From Thunnus maccoyii (lineage: Eukaryota > Chordata > Actinopteri > Scombriformes > Scombridae), in NCBI RefSeq assembly GCF_910596095.1, contig NC_056539.1:7142501-7206500 (forward strand): a DNA stretch of 64,000 nucleotides. Reading direction: 5' to 3'. Below the pieces are notes generated by a model that was not told where the DNA came from, did no database searches, and saw only the letters and a program-made list of their open reading frames with translations. Position 1 is the stretch's first letter. Every line of letters starts with the position of its first letter. The translations under genes and the position numbers were made by a program. Positions 25,327-38,600 of this stretch are shown here, one piece after another.

Positions 25327-25790
25327 CCATTCAGTTTTAAATGAGTGGGAAATATCTGATTATGCTAATGTAACCAACACTATTTGGTCATTTAGTCGTT
25401 TCTGGTATAGTGTTTTAGTTACTTAAAGTTATATTATTTTTGTGAAATGTATTTTCCTTCTTTACATCATCATTAAACAGCCTTTTTGTCAAAAGTTGGG
25501 TCAAATAATTATTCCATACTACCTATTTTACTCTTCAGTTTAAGTGGGCCATGTTAGTTAGTTAGTTGGTTCCGTTAGCTGCACAAGTTTCACCTGGCAG
25601 TTACTGCCTATAAATATTTCGTAGTAAATAATCTCTACATAAGAACTAGTTTAGTGTAGTTTGTTAGTTCTCTACTTTGTGTTGTGCCACCTGTTTTAGT
25701 TTAGGGATATATAAATATCCATACTTGCGTTATAACTAGGCTACGTTTGAACTCAGAAACAGCTGATGCAACCGGCTTCTGGTGTGCTGC
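25327..25790 (+). repeat. Interspersed repeat, copy B (paralogue of 9496-9992)
   Basis: Same orientation and block order as the copy in dpt intron 1, for example AATCTCTACATAAGAACTAG and TTGCGTTATAACTAGGCTAC, with many small gaps. Both copies are old and non-coding. Confidence 0.7.
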
Positions 25791-28700
25791 AATCTAAAGC
25801 TAAATTAATGACAGAGATGTAAGCAGTCAAAAACAATGAATGAAATGAAAAAAAGCCAAATCAAACATCATACTTTATGAATGTCACATGTGTCACATTT
25901 TTTAAAACTAGCTTAACACACGTGTTTTCAGTTTGAAATCTGGCAACTGCTAGCGTTGTAGTGTGTTGAACAGTGGCACCACCTATTCAGTACACTTTGT
26001 ATTTTTTACTTTGTCACTGACTTAACATTATTAGTCAGGCAGTCTGAAGTGCTGAGGAAGTCTCTGACATTATGTAGTGGTATGCTGTGATCTTGTGTGG
26101 CATCAAAATATTGAATAAATATCTGATAGTCATAAAATGTTCAGCTGTGATCAGTTGTGTTATTATAGGGATCTCCAGTGTCTTGTTGATCATTTTGCAC
26201 ACAGTGTGATTGCGTGGTAAGGCCTGCTTATTCACCTGTGACACGGCATAACGGGCAGGGCAGAACACAGGGAGGGAGCTGCCCCATAAATGTAAAGGTC
26301 AAACAATGTGACCTCAGAGGAGCCATATGTTGTTTGGGAAGTTAAGGAGGAAAGGATGTGCAGGCCTCTCCTTGAATAATCCTTAAAATGAGAAGTCCAC
26401 ATTAACTTTTCCTGGCTATAACCACAAGGTATTTAATTTGAAGGCTCAAAACAAAGATGACTTTGTATGTGAATACAGCAAAGGAAAACTACAGTATGCA
26501 GTCACAAAATGACGTTTCTTCCACTAGATGCTGGTAGAGGACATTCATTCAAAGCCACAGTATACCCACCTATCGAGGAAACACATGTGCAGCTGCCACA
26601 GTGGAATGTGCAGTCGGTGAAAGGCTGACACTCCTACACACGCCACCAACTCACCACACTCACTCTGAATCTTTCTACAGTCATCATGTATACCTGCCCT
26701 ACCGCTTTTAACAGGTTTCAGTCAGGTTTCTTTCAGAGTGTGGTGAATGTAGTGAATAGGACTGTTACCTCACACTCTAGGTAACTGCATTTCTGTCTTT
26801 CTTCAAAGTAATGTAACAAGCTCAAGAAATTGTGGAGGAGTGCATGATGTAAATCTGCTTGAAAGTGGCTGATGGATTTACATTCTTGATGTGTAAATGT
26901 GAATTACGCAAGTAGTGCTACTGCTTATGTACATTTTGTGACAACTTTTTTCACTTTCTAACAAAATGAAAAAAACAGAGATAATTATTGATCATCATGA
27001 ATCCATCCCATAATGTTTGCCACCATTTTAGCACAAGGGGAAACAGTTAATAGAATAGTTATAAAGCATAAAGCCGGTGATATTCTGTATTTGAGTTATT
27101 GTCAACAAACCTGGTGAAAACACCAAAACCAACAATGCATTAGTCCGTCTCTCAGCCCTAATCCAGTTTCACACTACTGGAGATATAAATCTTTAAAAAC
27201 AGGTCACAAATACATAGTTTCCTTTTTAAAAAGGCTCAATAATATACTAAAACAGCTGGGCACTGTAGTTTTTAGCAAATGCTACTCAAACAGGAGTAAA
27301 TTGTGCATTTGTCAGCCATGAATTTGGTGCTCTAGTGAGTATTTACGGCAGCAGGACAGTTTATATGAATATAGATTCAAAATAAACTACATTGATCATG
27401 TTCATTGTAAAGGAGGAACATGTCAGCCGGTGCAACAGTGTGGCTAACTGGCTAACTTTTAATAGTTTTTGGACAGTGGAGCTCTAGAGGAGCAGAGGAA
27501 TAAACTATAACAGTTGTGGGTCATATTGAGTCTATCTGGTCTTTTAATGGGATTTGTTGGCAATAAGAAGAATATAGAATATCATCAGACTTGTCATTTA
27601 AGTAGATGCAAAACATGGGGTCACATACCATGTAAGAACATCCCCAGTTTCATTCAAGTCATTCGTTTGTTTCCCATGTGTCTTGTGCTTCACAGCTACA
27701 AGTATCTACAACAGGAAAAAAATAACTTAAAAGTGCAAATCATGTAGAGCGGAGCCCAAATCTTTGTAGCACAACACAGTCTGCACAATGGGTGTTAACT
27801 TTTGGGTAAATCTGGCCTGCTGTGGTTTCCATCTCCAAAAAGTAGTCACTGCTGCCTGGGTAAGGGATAAGGGTACCTGGGATTTTTGCAAGAATCACCT
27901 GAATTCTCAACTGTGCGGAGAAGAGATCAGTATTTATATTCCAATTCTCTGTCTTTCTCTCCCTTCCTTGCCATATCTCGTCTGACCATGTAAGATTTGT
28001 TTTGAACTGAGGTGCTTCGCTCTGTGTCGGTATGAATCCACTGCGCTGTCAAAGAGCCAGTCCAGGAGGCCATCGTCCCTTTGGCCCGCCGCATAGACAC
28101 GCTATTGTTGATGAGCTCAAGTCCAGCTCACACGCTGCATACCAGATTCCATCCACAAGCTATCTCAGAATGCTGCACCTCCTGGTAATCTTGGCAAACC
28201 CTTGATCTATGCAAACAGTGGGCTGCTATGTTATCACTGCAGATTCAATAGTCTTACAAAGGAGTGTATTACATTGTTTACTTTTAATGGTGTGAAAACA
28301 GACCAGCACATAAGACTGGCTGCTTTACTCAGAACCAAACAGAATTACTGGACTAGTCAGATCAAGGGAACAAGTTCTGGTTTTGACATTTGAAAATAAA
28401 GGAGGAATTTAGACTGGAGATGATCCTTTTTTTTAGAACAGAAGCAAATCTGGTTTATGGAATTTTATATTAACTAACACTTAATATCTGTCTTTTCTTG
28501 TCATTTCCTAAACATATATTTATCAAACTTTTTGTCTTTTGTCAAACACACACACTGTTTTTAACAGGCTATGAGAGTTATTCCTTTATACTTTGATTCA
28601 CAGAGAAAACTTGACAATTTAACAGAATCATCAGTTCTGTCACACCTTTTTAATGACTTTCCACTTCTGGAATTGATATTATTGTAAGTGTTGTTTTTGT

Positions 28701-30089
28701 CTCATTGCAGCTCCATGGACTATTGCTGCTCATGGTGACAGCTTGTTTTTCCATGTTCTCTAGTGAGTGAACTACTAACTAATGCTGTTATTTCTGTAGT
28801 TCCCGGTAATGTAAAGCATTTCCAGTGTGCCAAAGGGTGTGAAATACCTAATAATTATGTTTACGCACAACAGGAGATGTAAAACCTTATGCCAGATATG
28901 TTCAGTTGCTACTATGTTTTAGCAACTAGCACTAGACAGTAAAAACAATGATGGTAAGGCAAGTTGAGTTTTGTGATCTTCCATGAAAGCCATGACAACT
29001 TCTGGCAAAGCATTGTTGATGTATTTTTTCAGTTTCAGCTTCATAACTTTGAAACTATGTGAGCATTCACTATGACTTAGTGGGCATTGATTTAACTGAC
29101 CATATAACAATTGAATAAGAAACAAACGGGAAACAGTGACATGATAGACTTGCTGTGCACTGTCATTACCAATGACGCATAGGTTTGTTTATTATCATGA
29201 ATATGGAAATACTGTAGCTAGAATGTTTAATATTCTACATGAAATATTCACTGATAAACATAATCAGTGGTGAGCACCCCTCCTTGCACAATCACGCAGT
29301 CAAACTCTGACTTCTGAGCACAGTGTCACCATTTTGTGACTCATGACCATGTGACACTGAGAAATCTTTTCAGAACAGATAAATGTTGATGATTAAGAGG
29401 ACTTACTGTTTATAATTCAGGTTGAATTCTCCACACTTCATAGAATTGGTCAACACTGAATTTCCAACACCCTTCCTGTTTAGCTTGGTCCCACCAAACT
29501 TTCGGTTCTCCTTGTATTTGTCAGTATGAGAGTTTGTTTCCTCAGCCTTCCCGAAAAGCTGGAACATGTTTTCTGTCTATATTGTTAACTAAATGGGAGT
29601 GTGCCAGACAGTAGAAAAAACTGAGAGAATGTAACAGACAGTAAAACACTAATTTTAACCAGAATAAACAATTATTTTGTTAGCATTGCTCCCATTGCCT
29701 ATGTTGTTTTATTTGGTTAAAATATTGAGGTGCTACTAGCTAGTACTGTAGCAGATACCAAGTATGGACAGAGAATCTGTTTATCATGTTTTTGTCTCTA
29801 TCTGGACATCTACAGTCTTTTCAGCATCAAATTCTCTCTTTATATTTCCTCTGACAGTATTTCCCTGTTGACCTGCAGTGGAAGTATAGTAACAAAAAGA
29901 GACTTTAGCACTAAAAAGACTAATGTTGAAAGATATCTACCTGATTTGACTCATTTGGATGGCTGAAGCTTCATATTAGCGTCAGATAAACTTTTAAATA
30001 CATTTTTGCACAGAAGGAGGACTGTGGATTAGTGAACTATGAAAGGATCTTCTAATGGCCAGTACGAACAGGAGGAATGATTACAGCAC
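25791..30089. other. Intergenic, no gene
   Basis: No coding exon recognised. A probable repeat at 26985-27560 is listed separately. Confidence 0.4.
26985..27560 (+). repeat. Probable teleost interspersed repeat
   Basis: The series 'ggtgaaaacaccaaaacca', 'aaaaaggctcaataatatac', 'agctgggcactgtagttttt', 'gtttttggacagtggagctc', 'gaggaataaactat', 'gagtctatctggtctttt' follows an abundant teleost repeat known from memory. It was not verified by search. Confidence 0.5.
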
Positions 30090-30790
30090 ATAGACTGTAA
30101 AAAATAATGGACATAGACACTGTGATGTCACCCATTGGTTTGTGGACTCCCTTTTTGAAGCCTCAAGTTTGAATTTTGACCGTTACCATATTGGATTTTT
30201 GGAACCAGAACTGACCTTGACGAGAGGGTGGAGCTAGCAGCTAGCTGCTAACTTGCTTAGCACGGCACATTTACAGTCTATGGTTAACTGGGATAATGCT
30301 AATGCTAATTTTAAAACAAAATGTACTTACTGGAAAAAAACTGCATATCTGACTCCTTAGAGGGTCTTTTAGTACAACCAAACACTGAACAAGACTTTTT
30401 ACGTGACCAAAATGTTACAATTAACTTTCATGATCTGAAAACACACTGAAATAGCAATAGCTATGGCTACGCATATACTCTGTGAATCTGGGGTTACAAC
30501 ATGGTTACGTTACCTAACCAACGTTGTCGCCGTAGTAGCACATGTCACTCAAAGTGGCACACCCTTAATTTTGCATAACTTTAAGCTTTAATAAAATTAA
30601 ATAGGTGAGTTATATAAAAATCCAGGCTGTAAACATGTTAATATCTGCTGTAAAGTTGGGCATTTTAACATGGAGTTCTAAAGGGATTAACTTGCTTTTG
30701 GAGCCAGCCTCAAGTGGCCATTCAAGGAACTGCAGTTTTTGGCACTTCCTTGTTGGCTTCATTTTTCAGTTGCTTGTTACAGCAAGAAAA
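30090..30790 (+). repeat. Teleost interspersed repeat just upstream of atp1b1
   Basis: The blocks 'agactgtaaaaaataatgga', 'gatgtcacccattggtttgt', 'tttgcataactttaagcttt', 'aggctgtaaacatgtt', 'gctgtaaagttgggcatttt', 'gagccagcctcaagtggcca' and 'ttggcttcatttttcag' occur in the order of a very common teleost non-autonomous DNA element (from memory). The middle (30320-30530) is less recognisable. The element ends about 680 bp upstream of the atp1b1 ATG. Confidence 0.6.
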
Positions 30791-31129
30791 ACGTGTCAGT
30801 GGCTATTAGAGCACCTAACTGTTGTTTTAAGACAGACTTGAACATTTGTGAAGCTGTCCATATGTACGTACAGGTGGGTCTGAAAAAGCAATAAAGAACT
30901 GTTGGATTACTAAAATAAGGCTTATTTAGTTGACTATACTTTTAGAGTATGTTATTATCAACACTTATGTGCAAGTATAACTTTTGCTTATTACTGACAG
31001 CACATGTTTAGCTTCGTCACCACATTTTTAATTACACTTTAGACAATGGAGAGACGTGAACCATACCGCCTAGTTGCCATGACACTGGCATCATTTAAAA
31101 CGTCTGAGGTAACGGTTGGACGTTTTTTC

Positions 31130-31468
31130 TATTGGGACCCACAGTCTCTGTAACGTTACGTCTATGTGTGCTCGCCTGTTGGTTACAAGCCCCCATTTCA
31201 TTTGCAGCTTACGCAAAAAGCAGAGGAAGCTTGTGATTTGCTGGCCTCAGCCCTCCCTCCTCTGGGGGTAACTTATTACAGGAGTTTGCGGGCGGAGCCG
31301 GTTTCCCTGACAGATAAATTGTGTGTGGTACAATTTGAGGAGTCGGGTACGAAACTGTCCTTTCGTGTTTCCTGTGAGGCACAGTTCACAGTCGAGCTAA
31401 AGCTACCCTAACCACACCGTTAAAACCAGATAAACCGAGAAAAAGGGGGATATTACCGGAGAGTTAAT
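31130..31468 (+). promoter_or_regulatory. atp1b1: atp1b1 proximal promoter / 5' UTR region
   Basis: GC content and CpG frequency rise just before the ATG. A GC-box-like GGGCGGAGCC lies at 31290-31299 and an inverted CCAAT (ATTGG) near 31132. No strong TATA box is present. The transcription start cannot be placed from sequence alone. Confidence 0.4.
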
Positions 31469-32623
31469 ATGTCGGGAAATAAAGACAGCGACGGCGGATG
31501 GAGGAAATTTGTGTGGAATTCAGAGAAGAAGGAGTTTCTAGGACGAACAGGGGGCAGTTGGTGTAAGTACTGCCCTTTTCCTGTATTTTACTGAACTAAC
31601 AAGCTAACTAGCTACTGCTTGTGGAAGACGTTACAGTGTAAAATAAACAGCGGGGAGAGAGAGAAGAAACTGTCGGCGCTCTGTGGGTTTTTTTCTTTCA
31701 TTTTTCTCTCCATTTCCTGACTGAACAGACAGCACCTGTTAGAGCCATGTTAGTCTCTGACACGCTGCGTCGTGACTCCGTGTTTTCAATGGAGGCTTGT
31801 GTGTTGAAGTTGGCTGTGTTAAATCAGAATCAACTCGTCTGTGAAACACGAAACTGGTCCAAATCTCACAGAGTGTAGCCCACCAGACATGCCACAGGTC
31901 GACTGTAATCAAAAACCAGGCTAATTATATATCAAAGAATCAATTAAGTCGCGCTGTGAATGGGTGATTTGTTCCCCTTGCTTTTATTATTCAGACAAAT
32001 TTAAACTAACGTCAGACTGCTGGTTTTATTGTAAATACATTGTAATAGGAAATGATTACTTAAGGCGTAGCCCGTGTTGGGGCAATTATTAAAGATACGT
32101 CCTTTATGAAAAGGTCATCTTGAAGGACAGTGTGGTGGGCCAGGACTTTTCACTAAACCCAACGGTGAAAGTTGGGTAGGGTTTCTGCGTGCCTCACTGG
32201 TTCACCTCTTGTATTTTGGCATGCCAAGAAGGGTAGAAGAGAAGCAGAGGACATTTTATTCCTCTCATTAATAAGCTGGATAGCTGGTGTCTGGCTCCCG
32301 TGTGCAGGCCCGGTTATACTGCCCCCCCCTCTTCCCTCCCCTCCCCACCCCCCTTCACTCCACTCAAAGCTAAGATTAATGGATCCAGCTTTAATCGTTT
32401 TACCACTGTTTTCACTACTTTAAGACGATGAGATGCTCGCCTAAGACGCTCAGAAGTGTGGTTGTCGATTTGATAGGATAACTACACACCATCATACAGT
32501 TACCAGTAAACTCACTAAACCGTTTTACACATTATAAGTGGCGTTTTTTTTCTAGTGTGTGAAACATCGCCGGGTGCCGTGAACAGATCACGACTCACAT
32601 GTCTCCAGGGCCGCCTCTCTCTC

Positions 32624-32655
<32 letters not shown>

Positions 32656-35600
32656 CATCTCAGAGGGTTTCTGTTTTTTTCCTCTTTGAAAGGGGACATT
32701 AGCCGGTATACCCGTGCCAGTTTTAAAGCGCTCATCCCTCAATGATTAATGAAAGCTCAAATAAACGGTTGATTTCCAAGAAAAGGCTAATTCTCTGACG
32801 AAAAATCGGTGTTTTTTTTTTTTTTTTTGCCGTAGTGTCGCCCTCATAGCCGGGCTGGTGGTGGTCAATGGCGAGTTTATAACGAACTTAAGGCTAATTT
32901 CAGGTGATATTTTTTTAACCACCACACGTTTTTAGTGTAGTATTGTTAATAGTCTTGTACTTGTATTGGTAGTATACATCTATTACAGGCTTACTGGTGT
33001 GTTTTGTCGTGAGAAAGAGTGATGTCGCACTAACTAAAAGTGAGCGGGGTCGCACTAAAAGCAACAGGTATGTCTGCGCCCCCGTGTTGCTCAAACCATG
33101 GCGGTCTATCAGGGCTGCTCGTTTAAAACTATGTTTATTAACGAGGCTAGAAGTGAGCTAATTCAATTTCTGTAGTTTTCCAAAAAGAGAAAATGTTTGG
33201 GAAATGAAGAGTGTCAGTATCAGGCGGGGTCTGCGTTTATGTGTGTTCATTTCGACATGTTAGACAGCCGAATGAGTCAGAAAATGCACTGCAGAGGTAG
33301 CAGAGCGGTAACCACAACTAAACGTCTGTTAGGGGAAAAAAAAAAAAAAGTGGAGAGGCATCCGTGTGGCGTGAATGTGGCGAAGGTCCCCTCTCCACAC
33401 GCTGCAGTAGTCTGGTGGGGGAGGTGCTCTCCATTCAAACTCTGCCTTTCACCACCACTAGGCCAATTTCTGTGCTATTTACATGTCTGTTGACTTCTGG
33501 CTACAGAAGGGTGTTGAGCTCCCATCACACAAAACTGATCTCCTGTCTTTCCCTATAAATCTCTGGTAATTGGCTATGAATATAATCATAATCCATCAGA
33601 TGCACACAATGTACAGAAATGTTACCGAAACTAAAATGAATAATCTTAGGGCTGACAAAAGGAATCATTGCGTTGCTTATCCCTAATTGCCCTGGCTACA
33701 CTTCACATGGTCTGACACTCCTGTTTGCCTGAATTTCAGCTGCATCCGTAAGATTTGCTTTGCAAATAGTGGTCGCCCATACAAGAGGAGCCGATCGGGA
33801 CATTTTTATTTGTAAGGTGGTCTATTCCAAAGAAATCACTGCTTACAACTGTGATCTTGCGCAACTCATCAGCACGAGTGCCGCAGCCTGACACGGCAGT
33901 CATTCTATAGTTTCTGTCTCAACAGGTGCATCACTGAGCTATCCTGCTACGGTTGCAGACATGCTCATTAGAAAATAGCTCACCACACATGTACATTGGT
34001 AGCAGGTGTTATGACAACCTGTAGCCAGACTGGAGCACAAAATCAAGGCTGCTGCCTGTTAGAGGAGGTTAACATGAGGTTTTTTCTAGTTGTGGTACAA
34101 GCCAAACTGCTTCATACGCACTCTGCACAGCATCTGCGCATGTGCTGCTCCTGATCGAGTGCTGGAAACACTGTTCACGTGTTCCAAGTGTGCCTTAAGT
34201 GCAAAAACTTGCTGTATCAGAGTGACACAGGGAAGAGCAAGGGCAGGCTCAGTTAGCCAGGCGAATCTCCTGCAGACTTTTCAGTCAACGGTCTGTGGCG
34301 GGAGATAAGGCTGTAGGGTTGAACCTGTGATGGACCTGCTAAACTGGTTTTACAGAGGCTGATTTTAACCGGTTAGCAGCAGTGGAAAGACATTTGGGAA
34401 GGTGCCATAACAACAGCAAACACATCAGGAATGAGAACGTTGACGAAAATCTGGAAGAATGCTCATCTAGTCGGTGTTCAGGCACCCAAAATTAATAAAA
34501 ATATGTCGTGGCTCATCTTCAGTGCATAAAATATGTTGATATATTCACTATTCATGTTAGTCCAAGGTGTTTTCAAAGTCAGAATCACTATTATAAGAGG
34601 GAATTAAAGTTATTTGTGGGCTGCTTTTAAGGGATGTGACAGGATGGGACTGCAAACTGTAGATTTTGAGTTTCAGTTGAGCTTCAGAAGTTCAAACGAG
34701 GTCTTTTTTTAACCCGAGCCACATGTCTTTTCTGAAGACATGTTGATCTCTGAGATCACCACAAAAACATTTTCACACCAATCAAATCTGCAGTGTTACA
34801 TTTCAGATTTGTAATACAGATACTGATCTGTCTTTTTCCCTACTGAACTCGACTGAAAGCAGGCAAACAAGAAATGCTAATCACAACCGTCTGTCTACAA
34901 CCACATGAATAAAGCCAGAGAAAGACAAAGTGAGGCCTTGTTGTTCAGTTAAGCGAGGACAGTGTTTTTATGTTGAACCTGTTGTAAGTGACGACGGAGC
35001 AGGGGAAGGGTCTGCGTGAGAGGTGGCACTGACAGGAATGACCAGTGAGTCATCCTGTTGTACTGGAAACGAGGCCCTCCTGTTGTTTCATAATTTGAGA
35101 AAATTTTAAATTAGGTAAAAGGAAAAAAAACAAAACCCATATGTTCTAAAATGGCTTCCATAATGAGAAGAGAAAGGGTTTATACTTTGTGGTAGCAGTT
35201 GATCTATTATAATGCAATTCTCAAGGTTATTCTTGCTTGTTGTTTTTTTTTTTTTTGTCTACATCTCTTGAATGCTAACAGCTGTTTAGAGATGTCGCTT
35301 TTTGAGAAAATAAAAGAGTCACTCATTAATTCTCACATTATCTGGCATATTCATTTCTTTCCATGTGATGAACTAAACTTATTTAATCAAAAGAAGCTTG
35401 TCTCTCTACTGCCACATATATATAAAAAAAGTTAATCATTTTACATCATGAATGACATTTACTTTTCCCTCCCTACAGTTAAAATCTTCTTGTTCTACGT
35501 GATTTTCTATGGATGCTTGGCTGGAATTTTCATCGGGACCATTCAGGCAATGCTGCTTACATTAAGCAACTACAAACCCACCTATCAGGACCGAGTCGCT

Positions 35601-38600
35601 CCCCCAGGTAAATATACTCTTCAGTTTTTTACTTACACTGATTTGCAGAGCAGATATCACAGTAGCAAAACTCAAACAAAAAAAAGTGAAAGCAAACAGT
35701 TATCCAGATAGTAGTTTTGTTTTGGGCACTACTGATGTTGCTATGTGGCTGTTTGAAAATGACTGTAGGGGTGTGCCTTTAAGCAGCTACTCTATCAGAA
35801 GTCTTTCTGACCTTAGATAGGTTCAGCCATTTTGTCCTTCACTCCTCTCAGCCAGCCAATGTTTCCCCCCTCAGGCTACAGGGGAACTGTTGTAGCTTTA
35901 CACTCATTGTGACTAAAACGATTCATGTGTGCTGTGATTATGAGTCACAGCCGACATCTTTACATGAAACACACATGGCAGGCAGAGTTTGGAGCTTGTG
36001 CTTTGAAAAATATTTGTAGTTTTGTCACAGCTAAGAGAGGCCTCTAAGCTTGTTTTGTCAGGAGAAAATTCTCTCTGTAATCTGTAATCTTATGAGAACA
36101 ACGCCATCGAAAGACTGCTACAGTCACACTAGGGGCGTTTCGAAATTTCCCTGCAAGCTTGGGAGACGGTGCAGATTAAAGTGCCAAGCCTTGTCTTGTT
36201 GTGCCAGTACTTGTTTGCACAGCACATGCTGTAGCCTTGGCGGTATTTTTAGCAGCCATTGTAAATGACTGGCTTCATACACACGGGTTAGTTTTCCTGC
36301 CGTTTCGTCTGTCATCCTTCCACGTCTGTTGACAATCAAAGACCAGGCCAGCAAAGCAGCAAAGTGAATGTGGAGCGCTTTGAGCTGAAGTGAGTTTCCA
36401 GAAGTGGCATGATAAAGGAAGCAGAGAGTAGTTAGATTTTTTTTTTTTTTTTCTCGGAGCTCAAGCCCGCCTCTCACTCTGGGGCTAAAAGTTTCCATTG
36501 TGAGAGAGTCACACGTGAGACTGGAAGGGTGGGGGCAGGGGATTGGTGAACTCTCACAAGCCTCAACTAAATGACTAAATGTTAGTTCTCTGTCACAAAT
36601 GTTACACAAATAACTTGAATGCTGCTCACATATAAAGCAAGAAATAAACAAATGCAGTAGAGATGCTGGAAAAGGGTCAATAAATGTCATGTTTCCTTTC
36701 ACTCATCTTACCCATCTCATTCTCTTCATGCCACGCCTCACCGAGGCCTTGTGCACAAGGTCTGTGGAAAATTACTGCTATAAAGAGCTGACAGAGACCA
36801 TCTGAGGAAATCCCCAAGACCCTACATTGTGTGTTGTCCTAAGATAATAGGCCAGACACACTCTCTCTCTGCAAATAACAACTTGCATCAAATACAGTGT
36901 AGACTCTGTCAGGAATTTAGCTGACTTTCCATAAACCAAAAAAAAAAAAAGTTTTATATTTAACTCTGTTATGACCATATCAATACTTTCCCCTTTCTTA
37001 TCAAAACAATTTTCTGTTTTTCAGGTCTGTCACACACCCCGCGCTCAGACAAATCTGAAATTGCTTTCACTAAGGGCAAGGAAGAGACATATAAGAACTA
37101 TGTCGAGAGCATGGACAGTTTCCTTAAATTATACAATGAGGATCGTCAGATGGAGACACATAACTTTGAAGATTGTGGAGGCAAGTATAAGCCAATCATA
37201 CAGGGACTGTCATACTCTGGCTGATCCCTGATGGGTATGTAACTATCGTCAATCAATATTTGTCACTTGTATTTATGTAGATCTTATACACACTGCTAAC
37301 ATTAATTTGTCTTGTAAGAAACATTGAAGCCTAAAGTAACATTTCTGAAACCTTGTATGTTCTCTTAATTTAATTAAATATTAGTCGGACTGACATTTGC
37401 AGGTGTAATGTGTCTTTTTTTGTTACTTTTTTGTAGATGCTCCTCAGTCATATAGGGACCGTGGAAGTCTGGAGAGTGAGGTAGGCCAGAGGAAAGCTTG
37501 CCGCTTCCGCAGGACTTGGCTTGGTAGCTGCTCAGGGGATGATCCCTCTTTTGGCTTTGCGGAAGGAAAGCCTTGCATTATTGTCAAACTCAACAGGATT
37601 GTCAACTTCAGACCAAGGGTAGGTTTACTGCACATTTACAAATTACAAAATTATGGTACAGTAATAAAACCAATGTTGTGTCATAAATTATAAGAGTAAA
37701 GAAGAAAAAGAGAATTTAATATTTGGCCAGCCATGTGGCACACAGTGTAACTCTGTTTTAGCTAATGTTACTCACCAATCTGATGATAAATCAGTCTGGA
37801 TGAATAAAAGGAACTACTTTGTTGAGTGAGAAGATTGAGCTGCTAGCACTCCTTGTAAAAAATGAGCAGTACAAAAAAATGACTGGGAATGTAAATCAGG
37901 CTCATCCTATAGCAGTAAATCAGGTATTTTGCTCACAAATGCAGCAAACACGTTGGTTAAAAAATAGTGCACATTGGACTAAATTTGTTTTTCAGTACTG
38001 TGCTGTCATACAGCGTTTACATAAAGTCAAATGAATGCAGCAAGACACAGTACTGTATATTCAGAATTTCTTGGATTATTATGCACAATAATGTAGTTGT
38101 CAGCGGATATAAAAACATCGTTAATTATTCATGAATGTACAGTATTATATCTTCTCCTTTAAAGACATATTCTATACTGTGGATTGTCATTCGTTGTCTG
38201 TTTACATATCAATATCCACTTATGGGTGCCCACAAGAGTTACAGTTGTTAGCTAATACGTTACTAAACACTTATATCTGCTAACAACTACATTATAGTGT
38301 GTTATAAAGCATTTACACATAATATAAATGCTTAGAAGGGGTGGTTAGGTAAAGTGTTATCATTATGTTGTAATGGTAACACTTTACAACACTGATATTG
38401 GCATTTTTATACACTATACATTCAATATTGTCACAAATAGCCTCATGTCCTCAATTCCTGATTGAAATTTGCTATCACATAGAATTAACTGTGCAGTTAA
38501 ACTGTTGAAGGTGGCAGCTGGCTCCAATATTGTTACATTAAACTCAAATAAAACTGTTTCGCAGTGAGTCACATGCAAGTAAAATCACATTTTTTAACAA

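Noticed and set aside
30605..30841. 78-codon plus-strand frame upstream of atp1b1
   Set aside because: It lies within a common interspersed repeat.
37183..37186. GT at 37185 as the donor of atp1b1 intron 3
   Set aside because: Using it shifts the frame and reaches a stop soon after the junction; the GC donor at 37181 restores the conserved reading.
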